From the NCBI GenBank assembly GCA_003490025.1, contig DNJC01000016.1:24164-88163 (forward strand): DNA of 64,000 bases. The letters run 5' to 3'. Origin of the DNA: Geobacter sp. (GTDB taxonomy: Bacteria; Desulfobacterota; Desulfuromonadia; Geobacterales; Geobacteraceae). Below are positions 45,818 through 56,000 of the stretch, in pieces. Below the pieces are notes generated by a model. That model was given only the letters and a program-made list of their open reading frames with translations, did not search any database and was not told where the DNA came from. The first letter of the stretch is position 1. Each line of letters starts with the position of its first letter. The translations under genes and the position numbers were made by a program.

Positions 45818-46360
45818 TTAACGGAGCGCCGCCTGCGCGCCCGCCTCAATCGCCTTCAGGTTGGCAGGGATGAAGCGGTGGTTCCTCTCGGGGAGCACCT
45901 GCTCCAGCCCCGCGGCCAGGGAGGTCATATCGACCACGCCGGTCAGGGCGACATACGCGCCCATGGCGACCATGTTCACCATCCTCAGGTCACCCAGTTC
46001 CGTGGCGATCTCGTTCATCGGCACCTTGACCACCCTGATGTCGTCGCGGTTCAGCGTGGAGCAGTCAACGAGCGAGGAGTTGACTATGCAGATGCCGTTG
46101 GGGCGGACCCGGGCTCCGAAGCGGTCCAGCGACGCCTGGTTCAGGACCACGAGCGTCGAGGGCTGCCCCACGACCGGGGAACCGACGGCGCCGTCCGCTA
46201 TCACTACCGTGCAGGTGGCCGAGCCCCCCCTCTTCTCCACCCCGTAGGCTGGAAAGTAGGAGACGTTCTTCCCCTCGTCTATGGCGGCATAGGAGAGCAG
46301 GTTCCCGGCGAGGAGCACACCCTGCCCGCCGAAGCCTGCTATCAGTACATCGTTTCGCAT
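45818..46360 (-). CDS. 2-oxoacid:ferredoxin oxidoreductase, gamma subunit
   Basis: 180 aa. MRNDVLIAGFGGQGVLLAGNLLSYAAIDEGKNVSYFPAYGVEKRGGSATCTVVI is the classical gamma-subunit signature (KorC/VorC-type). The ATG at 46372 overlaps a GGAGG that is placed correctly for the ATG at 46360, so the latter is chosen. It works with alpha, beta and the delta ferredoxin to oxidise a 2-oxoacid to its acyl-CoA and reduced ferredoxin. It is separated from the beta gene by a 250-nt repeat cluster, unlike the other tight gaps of the operon. Confidence 0.9.
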   Translation of the reverse strand: MRNDVLIAGFGGQGVLLAGNLLSYAAIDEGKNVSYFPAYGVEKRGGSATCTVVIADGAVGSPVVGQPSTLVVLNQASLDRFGARVRPNGICIVNSSLVDCSTLNRDDIRVVKVPMNEIATELGDLRMVNMVAMGAYVALTGVVDMTSLAAGLEQVLPERNHRFIPANLKAIEAGAQAALR

Positions 46361-46401
46361 CCGACCTCCCATGAACCAAGTTCTACGTCATGAAACCAGT
46401 T

Positions 46402-46565
46402 CTATGTTCAACGTTCAACGTTCAACGTTATGCTAATCAGCCCCCTCGCACTCCGGGAGAGGGTGGCCGCAGGCCGGGTGAGAGTGGCGCCACACTGTAG
46501 GAGCGGCATTCCTGCCGCGATCGGCGCCCTCACCCCGACCCTCTCCCGAAGGGCGAGGGGGAGTT
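46402..46565. repeat. Repeat cluster inside the ferredoxin-oxidoreductase operon
   Basis: Three parts: tandem GTTCAAC units (46402-46427); a long inverted repeat of CCCCTCGC/CTCCGGGAGAGGGT-type arms (46441-46490 with 46522-46562); and, between the arms, a 26-nt REP-like palindrome (46496-46521) whose exact reverse complement occurs at 56715-56740. No ORF is present. Confidence 0.8.
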
Positions 46566-46610
46566 GGGTGGAGCGGGTGGAGCGGGCCAGTAAAAAGCCG
46601 TCCCCGCTTC

Positions 46611-47354
46611 CTACGCGTTCTCTTCCTTCTTGAACACGCCCAGCGGGAAGTACGGGATCATCTCGGCGCCTATCCTCGCGGTCGCGGCGAGCGGAGTCAT
46701 GCCCCAGTTGGTCGGACAGGCGGAGAGTACCTCGACAAAGGAGAATCCCTTCCCCTCGACCTGAAAACCGAAGGCCTCCCTGATCACCTTCTTTGCCTCC
46801 AGCACGTGTTTTGGGGAGTCGACGGCGACTCTCGCGGAAAAGGCGACGCCCCCCAACTGCGCCAGCAGCTCGGCCATCCTGATCGGCGAGCCGTCCTTGG
46901 ACTTGTCGCGGCCGTACGGGGAGGTGGAGGTCTTCTGCCCTACCAGCGTGGTGGGAGCCATCTGCCCGCCGGTCATGCCGTAGGTGGTGTTGTTCACGAA
47001 GATGACGGTGATATCCTCGCCGCGGTTGGCCGCGTGGATGATCTCGGCGGTCCCGATGGCGGCCAGGTCGCCGTCCCCCTGGTAGGTGAACACGAAGCTG
47101 TCCGGTCTGGCGCGCTTCACGCCCGTGGCGACTGCGGGCGCGCGGCCATGGGGCGCCTCGACGACGTCAATGTCGAAGTAACCGTAGAGAAAGACGGAGC
47201 ACCCTACCGATGCGACCCCGATGGTCCTCTGCTGGACCCCGAAATGGTCCATGGCGTCGGCCACCAGCCGGTGGATGGTGCCGTGGTGACAGCCGGGACA
47301 AAAATGGGTCTGCACATCCTTGAGACTTTCCGGTCTCCTGAAAACCTGTTGCAT
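46611..47354 (-). CDS. 2-oxoacid:ferredoxin oxidoreductase, beta (TPP-binding) subunit
   Basis: 247 aa. CPGCHHG near residue 19 is the start of the beta subunit; the thiamine-pyrophosphate motif appears as [30 protein letters not shown]. Common in KorB/VorB-type beta subunits of anaerobic 2-oxoglutarate or branched-chain 2-oxoacid oxidoreductases. 21 nt behind the alpha gene. Confidence 0.92.
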   Translation of the reverse strand: MQQVFRRPESLKDVQTHFCPGCHHGTIHRLVADAMDHFGVQQRTIGVASVGCSVFLYGYFDIDVVEAPHGRAPAVATGVKRARPDSFVFTYQGDGDLAAIGTAEIIHAANRGEDITVIFVNNTTYGMTGGQMAPTTLVGQKTSTSPYGRDKSKDGSPIRMAELLAQLGGVAFSARVAVDSPKHVLEAKKVIREAFGFQVEGKGFSFVEVLSACPTNWGMTPLAATARIGAEMIPYFPLGVFKKEENA

Positions 47355-47375
47355 ATATTCAACCTCGCGGGTCTG

Positions 47376-48443
47376 TTACGACGCCTGGTCGTACTGCTTC
47401 CTGATGACTTCGAAAAGCTCCTCGGGAGAGGGAAGTGAACCTGCCCCCGGCGGCCTGCCGTAGAAGGAGACCTTTGCCGCCCCTGCGACGCTGAGACGAA
47501 CGTCCTCGACCATCTGTCCGGTGTTCAGCTCGACCACCAGCACCTTCCCGGCACGCGCGGCCGCCTTTTGCAGCGCCTGCTCCGGGAACGGGAACAGCGT
47601 CACCGGGCGGAACAGACCGGCCTTCAGCCCTGCCTCTCTCGCCATGGCGACGGCCGTGTGGGCGATCCTGGATACGGAGCCGAAACCGACCACCAGCAGG
47701 TCCGCGTCGGCGGTCTCGTACTCCTCCGAGATGCACTCCTTTTCCTTCATCACCTGGTACTTCGCGTGCAGATGCCAGTTGTGCGCCTCCAGCTCGCCGT
47801 CGCCCAGGAAAAGCGACTTCACCACCCGCTGTTCGGCGTTGCTCTTGCCGCGCACAGCCCAGGACTTCTCCGGGAGTTCGCGCACCGGGCGGGGATTGGG
47901 GACCAGCGCTTCCTTCATCTGGCCGATGACCGAATCGCCCAGCAGCATGACCGGGGTCCGGTACAGATCGGCCAGGTCGAAGGCGTGCATGGTGAGGTCG
48001 TACATCTCCTGCACCGAGTTGGGCGCGAGCACCGGGATGTGGTAGCCGCCGTGCCCTCCCCCCTTCACCGCCTGGAAGTAATCGGCCTGGGAGGCATCGA
48101 TGCCGCCCAAGCCCGGGCCGGAGCGGGATATGTTGATGATGACGCCGGGGAGTTCGGCTCCGGCCATATAGGAGATCCCCTCCTGCTTCAGGGAGATGCC
48201 GGGGCTGGAAGAGGAGGTCATGGCGCGCCTGCCGCAGGCGGAGGCGCCGAGGAGCATGTTGATCGCACCTATTTCGCTCTCGGCCTGGATGAACTCGCCG
48301 TCGAGCTTGGGGAGTTCCCTGGAGAGGTATTCGGGGATGTCGCTTTGGGGGGTGATGGGATAACCGAAGTAGTAGCGGCAACCGGCTTCGACGGCGCCCA
48401 TGGCGGCGGCCTCGTTACCCTTTACAAACAGGCGTTTAGACAA
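47376..48443 (-). CDS. 2-oxoacid:ferredoxin oxidoreductase, alpha subunit (VorB/KorA-type)
   Basis: 355 aa. GNEAAAMGAVEAGCRYYFGYPITPQSDIPEYL, the ESEIGAINMLLGASACGRRAMTSSSSPGISLKQEGISYMAGAELP stretch, and the transketolase C-terminal-like domain with VVGFGSVSRIAHTAVAMAREAGLKAGLFRP are typical alpha-subunit blocks. Databases commonly name such proteins VorB; in Geobacter-type anaerobes the same set serves as 2-oxoglutarate:ferredoxin oxidoreductase of the TCA cycle. Substrate (2-oxoglutarate or 2-oxoisovalerate) cannot be settled by sequence alone. Confidence 0.92.
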   Translation of the reverse strand: MSKRLFVKGNEAAAMGAVEAGCRYYFGYPITPQSDIPEYLSRELPKLDGEFIQAESEIGAINMLLGASACGRRAMTSSSSPGISLKQEGISYMAGAELPGVIINISRSGPGLGGIDASQADYFQAVKGGGHGGYHIPVLAPNSVQEMYDLTMHAFDLADLYRTPVMLLGDSVIGQMKEALVPNPRPVRELPEKSWAVRGKSNAEQRVVKSLFLGDGELEAHNWHLHAKYQVMKEKECISEEYETADADLLVVGFGSVSRIAHTAVAMAREAGLKAGLFRPVTLFPFPEQALQKAAARAGKVLVVELNTGQMVEDVRLSVAGAAKVSFYGRPPGAGSLPSPEELFEVIRKQYDQAS

Positions 48444-48568
48444 TTGGCCCTCCCGAGGAAATGCTGCTGGTCGACGTTTGCGTCAACTGCGGCCATGCCG
48501 TGAAGACATCAGCCGCCGTCCGATTGCTCAATCAGGATCTGTCAGTCGATCAGTGTGTGTGCAGAAAA

Positions 48569-48772
48569 TTATTTGAAGACAGTTATGGCGACGTCAGGAC
48601 AAATTTCGGCGCAGAGAGCGCACCCGGTGCACTGCTCCAGAGAGGAAGCCTCAGCCGGTGAATACCCCTGGACATTGACCTTATCGCAAAGCCTGATCAG
48701 CTTCTTCGGGCAGGCAATCGTGCAGATACCGCATCCTTTGCATCTCGATTCATCTATCTCAATTCTTGCCAT
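48569..48772 (-). CDS. 4Fe-4S ferredoxin, delta subunit of the 2-oxoacid oxidoreductase
   Basis: 67 aa with two C-x2-C-x2-C-x3-C clusters (CKGCGICTIACP and CTGCALCAEICP), so two [4Fe-4S] centres. It carries electrons from the alpha/beta core. It is the first gene of the delta-alpha-beta-gamma operon, 125 nt ahead of alpha; that gap shows no gene. Confidence 0.93.
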   Translation of the reverse strand: MARIEIDESRCKGCGICTIACPKKLIRLCDKVNVQGYSPAEASSLEQCTGCALCAEICPDVAITVFK

Positions 48773-48828
48773 TCTAACTCGCCCTCATAGTCTCGGAGCC
48801 GCCTTCCGGCCATGCAATCAGCCCGTGG

Positions 48829-48858
48829 AAACTAGCAGAATTCTGTCTAGCCAGTCAA
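48829..48858 (-). promoter_or_regulatory. Candidate promoter of the 2-oxoacid oxidoreductase operon
   Basis: TTGACT (48853-48858), 18-nt spacer and TAGTTT (48829-48834) on the minus strand. The -10 is weak. Confidence 0.4.
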
Positions 48859-48887
48859 CTTTTTTGTTTACAGCTGTGATTTCTCGC

Positions 48888-48916
48888 TTGATTTTAATTG
48901 CTCATGTAGTTTAATA
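48888..48916 (+). promoter_or_regulatory. Candidate promoter of the mucR-like gene
   Basis: TTGATT (48888-48893), 17-nt spacer, TTAATA (48911-48916), in an AT-rich stretch, with AGGAGG further down ahead of the ATG at 48967. Confidence 0.5.
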
Positions 48917-48966
48917 ATACCTAATTAACGTATCCACCTTAAAAATTTAAAAGGAGGAACCCCACG

Positions 48967-49470
48967 ATGGCATCAACACTGCTCGAATTGACGGCCAGTA
49001 TTGTCTCTTCACATGCCTCGGTTACTGAGATGTCGGGTGAAGATCTGCTTCAGGAACTGCAGAAGGTTCATGTCGCTTTGCAGAAACTGGAAATCGAGAC
49101 CGGTGAAGGAGTCGAGAAGGCCGAGGCCAAGGGGCCCGCCCTCTCAATCAAGAGGGCCTTCCAGCCGGACCAGGTGAGCTGCATGCTCTGCGGCAAGGCC
49201 GGCATGAAGACCCTGGCCCGCCACCTGGCCCAGGTCCACGGCATGAAGCCCGGCGAGTACCGGAAGCAGTTCGGCATCCCCAGCAGCCAGGCGCTGACGG
49301 CCAAGAACTTCTCCGAGGCGCGCAGAAGGATGGCGCAGGAAAAGGGACTGGCGGACAACCTGGCCAAGGCGCGCGCAGTCCGTGCCGCCAAGCTGGCAGC
49401 CAAGGGCGGGCCGGAAAAGAAGGCCCCCAAACCGCCGCGCGAGCCTAAGCAGAAGCGGGCCACCGGCTAA
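48967..49470 (+). CDS. MucR/Ros-family zinc-finger transcriptional regulator
   Basis: 167 aa. The N-terminal 60 residues are helical (oligomerisation in MucR). The Ros/MucR zinc finger is C72-x2-C75-x10-H86-x4-H91 (SCMLCGKAGMKTLARHLAQVHGM), followed by KPGEYRKQFGIPSSQAL. The C-terminal 70 residues are Lys/Ala/Pro-rich and basic, longer than in alphaproteobacterial MucR (about 140 aa), which could add non-specific DNA binding. Strong AGGAGG upstream; terminator downstream. Targets unknown. Confidence 0.9.
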   Translation: MASTLLELTASIVSSHASVTEMSGEDLLQELQKVHVALQKLEIETGEGVEKAEAKGPALSIKRAFQPDQVSCMLCGKAGMKTLARHLAQVHGMKPGEYRKQFGIPSSQALTAKNFSEARRRMAQEKGLADNLAKARAVRAAKLAAKGGPEKKAPKPPREPKQKRATG

Positions 49471-49485
49471 GATAACGGTGCGATT

Positions 49486-49516
49486 AAAAAAGCCGCCCTG
49501 GAAGGCGGCTTTTTTT
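49486..49516 (+). terminator. Bidirectional rho-independent terminator
   Basis: AGCCGCC/GGCGGCT stem with AAAAAA before and TTTTTTT after. It serves the mucR-like gene and the convergent rluB. Confidence 0.93.
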
Positions 49517-49538
49517 GTTCCTATTATCCATTGTCCCG

Positions 49539-50327
49539 CTATCTGCGGGTCGGAGCCCCGCGCCTTGCAACCACGCCGGTCTTGCGCGGACCGCGGCCGG
49601 GGCCGACCGGCACCGTCTTCCTCTTCAGCTTCGCCACCTCTTCGGCGCTGAGGAACCTGAACTCGCCGGGTTTCATCTCCCCGATCTCAAGGAAGTCGTA
49701 GCGGGCCCTCTTCAGACGCACCACGCTCAGCCCAACCGCCTCGCACATGCGGCGCACCTGGCGATAGCGCCCCTCGTGGATGGTGATCGAGATCCAGGTG
49801 TTGTTCTCGCTTTCGCTAAACGGCGCCACCTTCGCCGGGGCGGTCATGCCGTCTTCCAGCTTCACACCGTCGGACAGCTTCTTGATCTGGACCGCCGACA
49901 CCTGGCCGCTCACCCGCACCAGGTATCCCTTGTCCACCTCGTGGCTTGGGTGCATCAGCGTGTTGGCGAGGGCGCCGTCGTTGGTAAGGAGCAGCAGCCC
50001 CTCGGTGTTGTAGTCCAGCCGGCCGATCGGGTAGACCCGCTCCTTGACCTCCTTGAGGAGATCGCTGACTATCGGGCGCCCCTCAGGGTCCTTCATGGTG
50101 GTCATGTACCCTACCGGCTTGTAGAGCAGGATGTAGACCCGCTTCTCCTCGATGGCGACCGGCTTGCCGTCGACCGTTATGGTGTCCGTATCCGGGTCCG
50201 CCTTGGTGCCGAGTTCCGTAACCACCGTGCCGTTAACGGCGACCCTGCCGTCCAGTATTATGCTCTCCGACTCACGGCGGGAAGCTATCCCTGCCTGTGA
50301 GAGTATCTTCTGCAAACGTTCCTGCAT
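49539..50327 (-). CDS. rluB: 23S rRNA pseudouridine synthase RluB-type
   Basis: 262 aa. An S4 RNA-binding domain (ERLQKILSQAGIASRRESESIILDGRVAVNG) precedes the RsuA/RluB/E/F catalytic domain with GRLDYNTEGLLLLTNDG (catalytic Asp) and GRYRQVRRMCEAVGL. The tail is basic (KRKTVPVGPGRGPRKTG). RluB modifies U2605 of 23S rRNA in E. coli; the RluB versus RsuA choice rests on length and the S4 plus basic tail. Confidence 0.9.
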   Translation of the reverse strand: MQERLQKILSQAGIASRRESESIILDGRVAVNGTVVTELGTKADPDTDTITVDGKPVAIEEKRVYILLYKPVGYMTTMKDPEGRPIVSDLLKEVKERVYPIGRLDYNTEGLLLLTNDGALANTLMHPSHEVDKGYLVRVSGQVSAVQIKKLSDGVKLEDGMTAPAKVAPFSESENNTWISITIHEGRYRQVRRMCEAVGLSVVRLKRARYDFLEIGEMKPGEFRFLSAEEVAKLKRKTVPVGPGRGPRKTGVVARRGAPTRR

Positions 50328-50512
50328 CTTCTCTCCTCAACGGGGTCTCCCCCGGTAAACTTACAAGCTTCAGTCATAACATAGCGAGATACCGACCGCA
50401 ACTATTTACAAGGGGAGCACTGTTGCCTTGTCGGCGATAACCTGCTAAATAGATGGGTCGCGTCGCGCGTGGCCGTCGCACCAAACAAACACGAAGCAAG
50501 GAGCAGATGTAG

Positions 50513-51784
50513 ATGCAGATGACGGATGACAGGAATGTTGCACTGACGAGGAATAAAACCGTAGCCACAGCCCTCATGGTGGGCGCCGCCATTTTGTTCG
50601 TGGTGGCGAGATTGCAGCATGGCAGCGGCGCCTGGGAGTGGGTGGCGGCATTCGCGGAGGCGGCCATGGTCGGCGCCCTTGCCGACTGGTTCGCCGTGGT
50701 GGCGCTGTTCCGGCACCCGTTGGGTGTCCCCATCCCGCACACGGCCATCATCGCCAACAAGAAGGACGCCATCGCGGAGAACCTGGGCCGGTTCATCCAG
50801 GATAAGTTCCTGGCGACGGAGGTCCTGGTCGAGAGGCTGAGGGAATTCGATCCGGCGCGGCACCTCTGCAACTACCTCGCCTCGAGGGATAATGCGGACG
50901 GCCTGGCACAAGGAGTGGCGCGGGTCATCTCCGAGTCCATCGACTTCATAGAGGACGAACGGGTCGGCAAGATCGTCAGTGCCGCCATGAGCGACCGGAT
51001 CGATAAGTTCGATCTCGCCACCACCGCCGGGAGCCTCCTGGAGACATTGAGAAAAGACAGCAGGCACCAGGTTGTGCTCGATGAGATACTGAGGCGGCTC
51101 GGCGATTGGATGGCAACCCCGGAATCACAGGAAAAGATCGCCATCGCCCTCGACACCTGGATCGAGACGGAATACCCGCTGTTGAGCAGGTTCATCCCCA
51201 ACCGTCCCCAGTTCGCCACCAAAGCCGGCGAAAAGATAGTAGAGAAAGTGAGCGGCTTCCTGCAGGCAGTCAACGCGGATCCGACGCACGAACTGCGGCA
51301 CGAGTTCGACAACGCGGTGGGGGATTTCATCGTAAGGCTGAAGCACGATACCGGGATGAGGGAAAAAGCCGAAAAACTGAAGCAGGAAGTGATCAACAAC
51401 GAGCAGCTTTCACACTACGCGAAGGGGCTTCTGGGAGACCTGAAGAACTGGGTCGTGGAGGACTTGGACCGGCCGCACTCAAGCATCCGGCAACGGATTG
51501 CGGAGGCCGCGATGGGGCTCGGCGGCACCATCTCCAAGAACCGCGAATTGAGCGACTCGATCAACGAGCACCTGGAGAGCATAGTGCGCAGGTACGCCGA
51601 CACCCTGAGGAAGGGGTTCGCGAAGCACATCTCCGGCACCGTGAAGGAATGGGAGAACGAGGAGTTCATCAACGAAATAGAGTTGAGCATCGGCTCCGAC
51701 CTGCAATTCATCAGGATGAACGGCACCCTGGTCGGCGGCATGATCGGCCTGCTGCTGCACGCTGTGTCGCTGCTGCTGAGGTAA
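50513..51784 (+). CDS. DUF445-family membrane protein
   Basis: 423 aa. An N-terminal hydrophobic helix (ALMVGAAILFVVARL) and GALADWFAVVALFRHPLGVPIPHTAIIANKKDAIAENLGRFIQDKFL are the DUF445 (YjiN-like) hallmark. The middle is helical and charged; the C-terminus has a second hydrophobic segment (GTLVGGMIGLLLHAVSLLL). Function unknown; an inner-membrane protein is likely. AAGGAG 9 nt before the ATG supports the start. Divergent from rluB. Confidence 0.88.
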   Translation: MQMTDDRNVALTRNKTVATALMVGAAILFVVARLQHGSGAWEWVAAFAEAAMVGALADWFAVVALFRHPLGVPIPHTAIIANKKDAIAENLGRFIQDKFLATEVLVERLREFDPARHLCNYLASRDNADGLAQGVARVISESIDFIEDERVGKIVSAAMSDRIDKFDLATTAGSLLETLRKDSRHQVVLDEILRRLGDWMATPESQEKIAIALDTWIETEYPLLSRFIPNRPQFATKAGEKIVEKVSGFLQAVNADPTHELRHEFDNAVGDFIVRLKHDTGMREKAEKLKQEVINNEQLSHYAKGLLGDLKNWVVEDLDRPHSSIRQRIAEAAMGLGGTISKNRELSDSINEHLESIVRRYADTLRKGFAKHISGTVKEWENEEFINEIELSIGSDLQFIRMNGTLVGGMIGLLLHAVSLLLR

Positions 51785-51885
51785 TTCCCCGCCCCTGACT
51801 GCACCCTTCCCCCCTCCCGACCTCCCCCCTCCGGGGGGAGGAGTAGTAGTACGGCAAAACCGCCACTGAAGGTAATGAGAAAAGA

Positions 51886-51935
51886 AAAAGGGACAGGCTA
51901 CTTATTCTTGCAAAGTAGCCTGTCCCTTTTATGTA
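51886..51935. terminator. Long perfect hairpin, bidirectional terminator between DUF445 gene and accA
   Basis: Arms 51886-51903 and 51913-51930 pair over 18 bp (AAAAGGGACAGGCTACTT and its complement) with a 9-nt loop and T-runs on both strands. Confidence 0.85.
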
Positions 51936-52023
51936 TTGCCCGAAGGTATCCAGTCCCCGCCCCCGGAGGGGGAGGGTCAGGAAGGGGGAACGCCGCCGTC
52001 TTGAGCAGAGTCCCCCGAACTAC

Positions 52024-52983
52024 CTATTCCGCGAAGCGGCTCATCTTCCTGAACTTCTGGTAACGCAGCTCGATCAGATCTTCCGCCGGGATCGCATTGA
52101 GTTCCTTCAGGTTCCTGGAAAGCGCCTCGTGCAGGCTGTTCGCCATGGCCTCGAAGTCCCTGTGGGCGCCGCCTGCCGGCTCGGGGACGATCTCGTCGAT
52201 GACCTCGAGGTCCAGGATATCCTTGGCGGTCAGCTTCAGCGCCTCGGCGGCCTGGGCGCCCTTGGTGCCGTCGGACCAGAGGATCGCGGCGCAGCCCTCG
52301 GGGGAGATGACGGCATAGACGGAGTGCTGCAGCATCAGGATCCGGTCGCCGACTGCGATGGCGAGCGCGCCGCCCGAGCCCCCCTCGCCGGTGATGACGA
52401 CGATGATGGGCACGGTCAGGCGGGACATCTCGCGCAGGTTCCTGGCGATCGCCTCGGCCTGGCCGCGCTCCTCGGCGCCGATGCCGGGAAATGCGCCCGG
52501 GGTGTCGACGAAGGTGATGATGGGGAGCTTGAAGCGCTCTGCCATCTCCATCAGGCGCAGCGCCTTCCGGTACCCTTCCGGGTTAGGCATGCCGAAGTTG
52601 CGGAAGACCTTCTCCTTGGTGTCGCGCCCCTTCTGGTGCCCGATGACCATGACCGGCTCGCCGTCGAGCCTGGCGAGGCCGCCGACTATGGCGTGGTCGT
52701 CGCCGAAGTTGCGGTCGCCGTGCAGTTCCACGAATTCGGTGAAGATGAGGCTCAGGTAGTCGAGGGTGAAGGGACGGTTGATGTGGCGGGCCACCTGGGC
52801 GGTCTGCCAGCGGGAAAGGTTGGCGAACATCTCCTCGCGCATCTTCTCCGCCTTCTGCTCAAGCTTGGCGACTTCCGCCTTCAGGTCTACACCATCGGTG
52901 GAAAAGGCAAGCAGTTCCTGGATCTTCTTGTCCAGTTCGGCCAGCGGCTTCTCGAACTCAAGATAGCTCTGTTGCAGTGCCAT
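52024..52983 (-). CDS. accA: Acetyl-CoA carboxylase carboxyltransferase subunit alpha
   Basis: 319 aa, as in E. coli (319). [17 protein letters not shown] starts the protein, followed by [80 protein letters not shown] and [20 protein letters not shown]. It transfers CO2 from biotin to acetyl-CoA, the first step of fatty acid synthesis, together with AccD. It follows dnaE by about 60 nt, a recurrent bacterial order. Confidence 0.97.
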   Translation of the reverse strand: MALQQSYLEFEKPLAELDKKIQELLAFSTDGVDLKAEVAKLEQKAEKMREEMFANLSRWQTAQVARHINRPFTLDYLSLIFTEFVELHGDRNFGDDHAIVGGLARLDGEPVMVIGHQKGRDTKEKVFRNFGMPNPEGYRKALRLMEMAERFKLPIITFVDTPGAFPGIGAEERGQAEAIARNLREMSRLTVPIIVVITGEGGSGGALAIAVGDRILMLQHSVYAVISPEGCAAILWSDGTKGAQAAEALKLTAKDILDLEVIDEIVPEPAGGAHRDFEAMANSLHEALSRNLKELNAIPAEDLIELRYQKFRKMSRFAE

Positions 52984-53014
52984 ATATCTCTATCTCCTTG
53001 ATTTCAATTGATCA

Positions 53015-53037
53015 AGGGCGAATAATTATTCGCCCCT
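53015..53037. repeat. GGGCGAAT palindrome, copy 1
   Basis: AGGGCGAATAATTATTCGCCC-type perfect palindrome between dnaE and accA. A second version lies at 58217-58244. Confidence 0.75.
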
Positions 53038-53044
53038 ACCTTCC

Positions 53045-56000
53045 CTACTCGAAAGACACAGCATTATAGCCGAAGAGATTGCTCACTTCCACTGTTAATT
53101 CTTCACTGGCCGATACTTTGTAGGCGTCGGAAAGCTTTATGGTGACTCTCGAGCTGTTCTCTATGTCGAGGTGCAGGAAGCTGCGACACACCCCCTGGTA
53201 GCGGGAAATTATCCCCTTCAGCGTTGTGAGCTTGCCGGGATCGGCTTCCTTCGCGTCTATGGTGAAGTTCACCCGCCTCGTTTCCCGCTCGACCAGATCG
53301 CGCAGCAGGATGATCTCGCTGGCCATCACCTTGGACCCCTTCTCGCTCTGCTCCACCGCGCCGGTGACGTGGATCGGGTCGTCCCCCCTGAGGATCTCCG
53401 AGCATCTCGCGTAGGTCTCGGGAAAGACGACCACCTCCACCGCGCCGCAGAGATCCTCCAGGGACAGGAACGCCATCCGGTCGCCCTTCTTGGTGATCAG
53501 TTCCTTGAGGCTCGCCGGCACCCCGCAGATCTTGATCTCGCTCTTCTCCTTGGCCTCCATGATCGTGGAGCAGTCCACGGTGGAGAAGCGCCTCATGTCG
53601 GCCACGTAGCGGTCCAGCGGGTGCCCGGTGATGAAGAAACCGATCGCCTCCTTCTCGCAGCCGAGCCGGTACTTCTCGTCCCACTCGGGGATGTCGGGAA
53701 GGCGGTTCGACCCGCCGTTCGAGCTGCGCACGATCTCGGCCGCCCCGAAGAGCGACGCCTGGGCGCTCTCGCGCTCCTGCTGCACCCTCTGCCCCGTCGC
53801 GGCGGCATCCTCGAGGCCCGCCATCAGCTGGGCGCGCTTGGCGCCGGTGCAGTCGAAGGCGCCGCACTTGATGAGCGCCTCGATGACGCGCTTGTTGACG
53901 CGACGCAGATCGACCCGCTCGCAGAAATCGAAGATGTCCTTGAAAGGCCCCTCGCCGCGCGCCTCGATGATCGCCTCGATGGCCCCCTCGCCGACGTTCT
54001 TCACCGCGCCCAGACCAAAGCGCATCGCCCTCTCCAGTACGCGGAAGGAGCGGGCCGACTCGTTGATGTCCGGCGGGAGCACCTCGATCCCCATCTCGCG
54101 GCAGTCGCCGATGCTCTTGATGACCTTGTCCGTGTTCCCCATGTCCTCGGTCAGGAGGGCGGCCATGAACTCGACCGGGTAGTGGGCCTTCAGGAACGCG
54201 GTCTGGTAGGCGACCAGGGCGTAGGCGGCGGAGTGCGACTTGTTGAAGCCGTACTCGGCGAACTTCGCCATCAGGTCGAAGATGGCGGCGGACTTTTTCA
54301 GGTCGAGCCCGAGCTTCTCGGCCCCTTCGAGGAACTTGTCGCGCTCCTTGGCCATCTGCTCGGCGTCCTTCTTACCCATGGCGCGGCGCAGGAGGTCGGC
54401 GCCCCCCAGCGAGTAGCCGGCGAGAGAGCGGGCGATCTGCATGACCTGTTCCTGGTAGACGATGACGCCGTAGGTGTCCTTGAGGACCGGCTCGAGCTGC
54501 GGCAGGTCGTAAACCGTCTGCTTGCGGCCGTGCTTACGCTCGATGAAGTCGTCCACCATGCCGCTTCCCAGCGGACCCGGTCGGTAGAGGGCGCAGACCG
54601 CGATGATGTCCTCGAAGCACGACGGCTTCAGCTTGACCAGGAGCTCCTTCATGCCGCTCGACTCGAGCTGGAAGACGCCTGTCGTGTTGCCGGCCTGCAA
54701 GAGCTTGTAGGACTCCGCGTCGTCGTCGCGCAAAAGGGTGATGTCGAAGTCGGGGTCCTTGCCGCTTCTTATGTGCTTCACGGCGTTGTCGATGACGGTG
54801 AGGTTCTTGAGCCCCAGGAAGTCGAACTTGACCAAGCCGATCTTCTCGACGTACTTCATCGAGTACTGCGTGGTCAGGGAGCCGGTCTTCTGGTCCTTGT
54901 AGACCGGGCAGAACTCCTCCATCTGCTTCGGCGCGACCACGAGGCCGGCGGCGTGGGTCGAGGCGTGGCGGGCCAGCCCCTCCAGGCGCAGGGCGACCGT
55001 CATGACCTCCTTCACCTTCGCGTCGGCGGCCATCAGCTCCTTCAGCTTGGGCTCCTGCTCCAGCGCCTTGTCGAGCGTGATGCCGAGCACCTCGGGAACC
55101 AGCTTGGCGATCCTGTCCACCTCGCCGAAGGTCAAGTCCAGGGCGCGGCCGACGTCGCGGATGACGCCGCGCGCGGCCATGGTGCCGAAGGTGATGATCT
55201 GGCAGACCCGGTCCCGGCCGTACTTGTCGACCATGTACTGGATCACCTCTTCGCGGCGGTCCTGGCAGAAGTCGACGTCGATATCGGGCATCGAGATGCG
55301 TTCCGGGTTCAGGAACCGCTCGAAGAGGAGGTTGTACGGCATCGGGTCGATGTCGGTGATCTTGATGCAGTAGGCGACGAGACTTCCCGCCGCCGAGCCC
55401 CTCCCCGGGCCGACCGGGATGCCGTGGTCCTTGGCCCAGTTGATGAAGTCGGCGACGATCAGGAAGTAACCCGGGAACCCCATCTGCTTTATGCAGTCGA
55501 GCTCGATGCGCAGACGGTCGTGGTAACCCTGCTCCTGTTCCTCGGTGAGGTCGTACTTGATGCGGATCTTCTTGAGCCGCTCGACGAGCCCCAGGGTCGA
55601 CTCCCGTTCCAGCTGCTGGTCCAGGGTCTCGCCCTCGGGGGCGTTGTAGGCGGGGAAGTAGTAGGTCTTGAAGTCGAAGGCGAGTTCGCAGCGTTCGGCG
55701 ATCTTCACCGTGTTCGACAGCGCCTCGGGGGCGTAATGGAAGGCCGCCGCCATCTCCTGCGGGGTCTTCACGTAGAACTCGTCCACCGAGAAGGCCATGC
55801 GGGACGGATCGCTCATGGTCTTGCCGGTCTGGATGCAAAGGAGGATCTCGTGGGCGCGCGCGTCTTCCTGGTTCAGATAATGGCAGTCGTTGGTGGCGAC
55901 CAGCGGGAGTTCAAGCTCCTTGGCGATCTGCATGAGCCGGCGGTTGGCGATGTCCTGCTCGGGAAGCTTGTTCTCCTGCAGCTCGATGAAGTAGCTCCCG

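Noticed and set aside
46402..46565. Possible CRISPR array
   Set aside because: The repeats are tandem 7-mers and palindromes without regular spacers, and no cas gene is present in the window.
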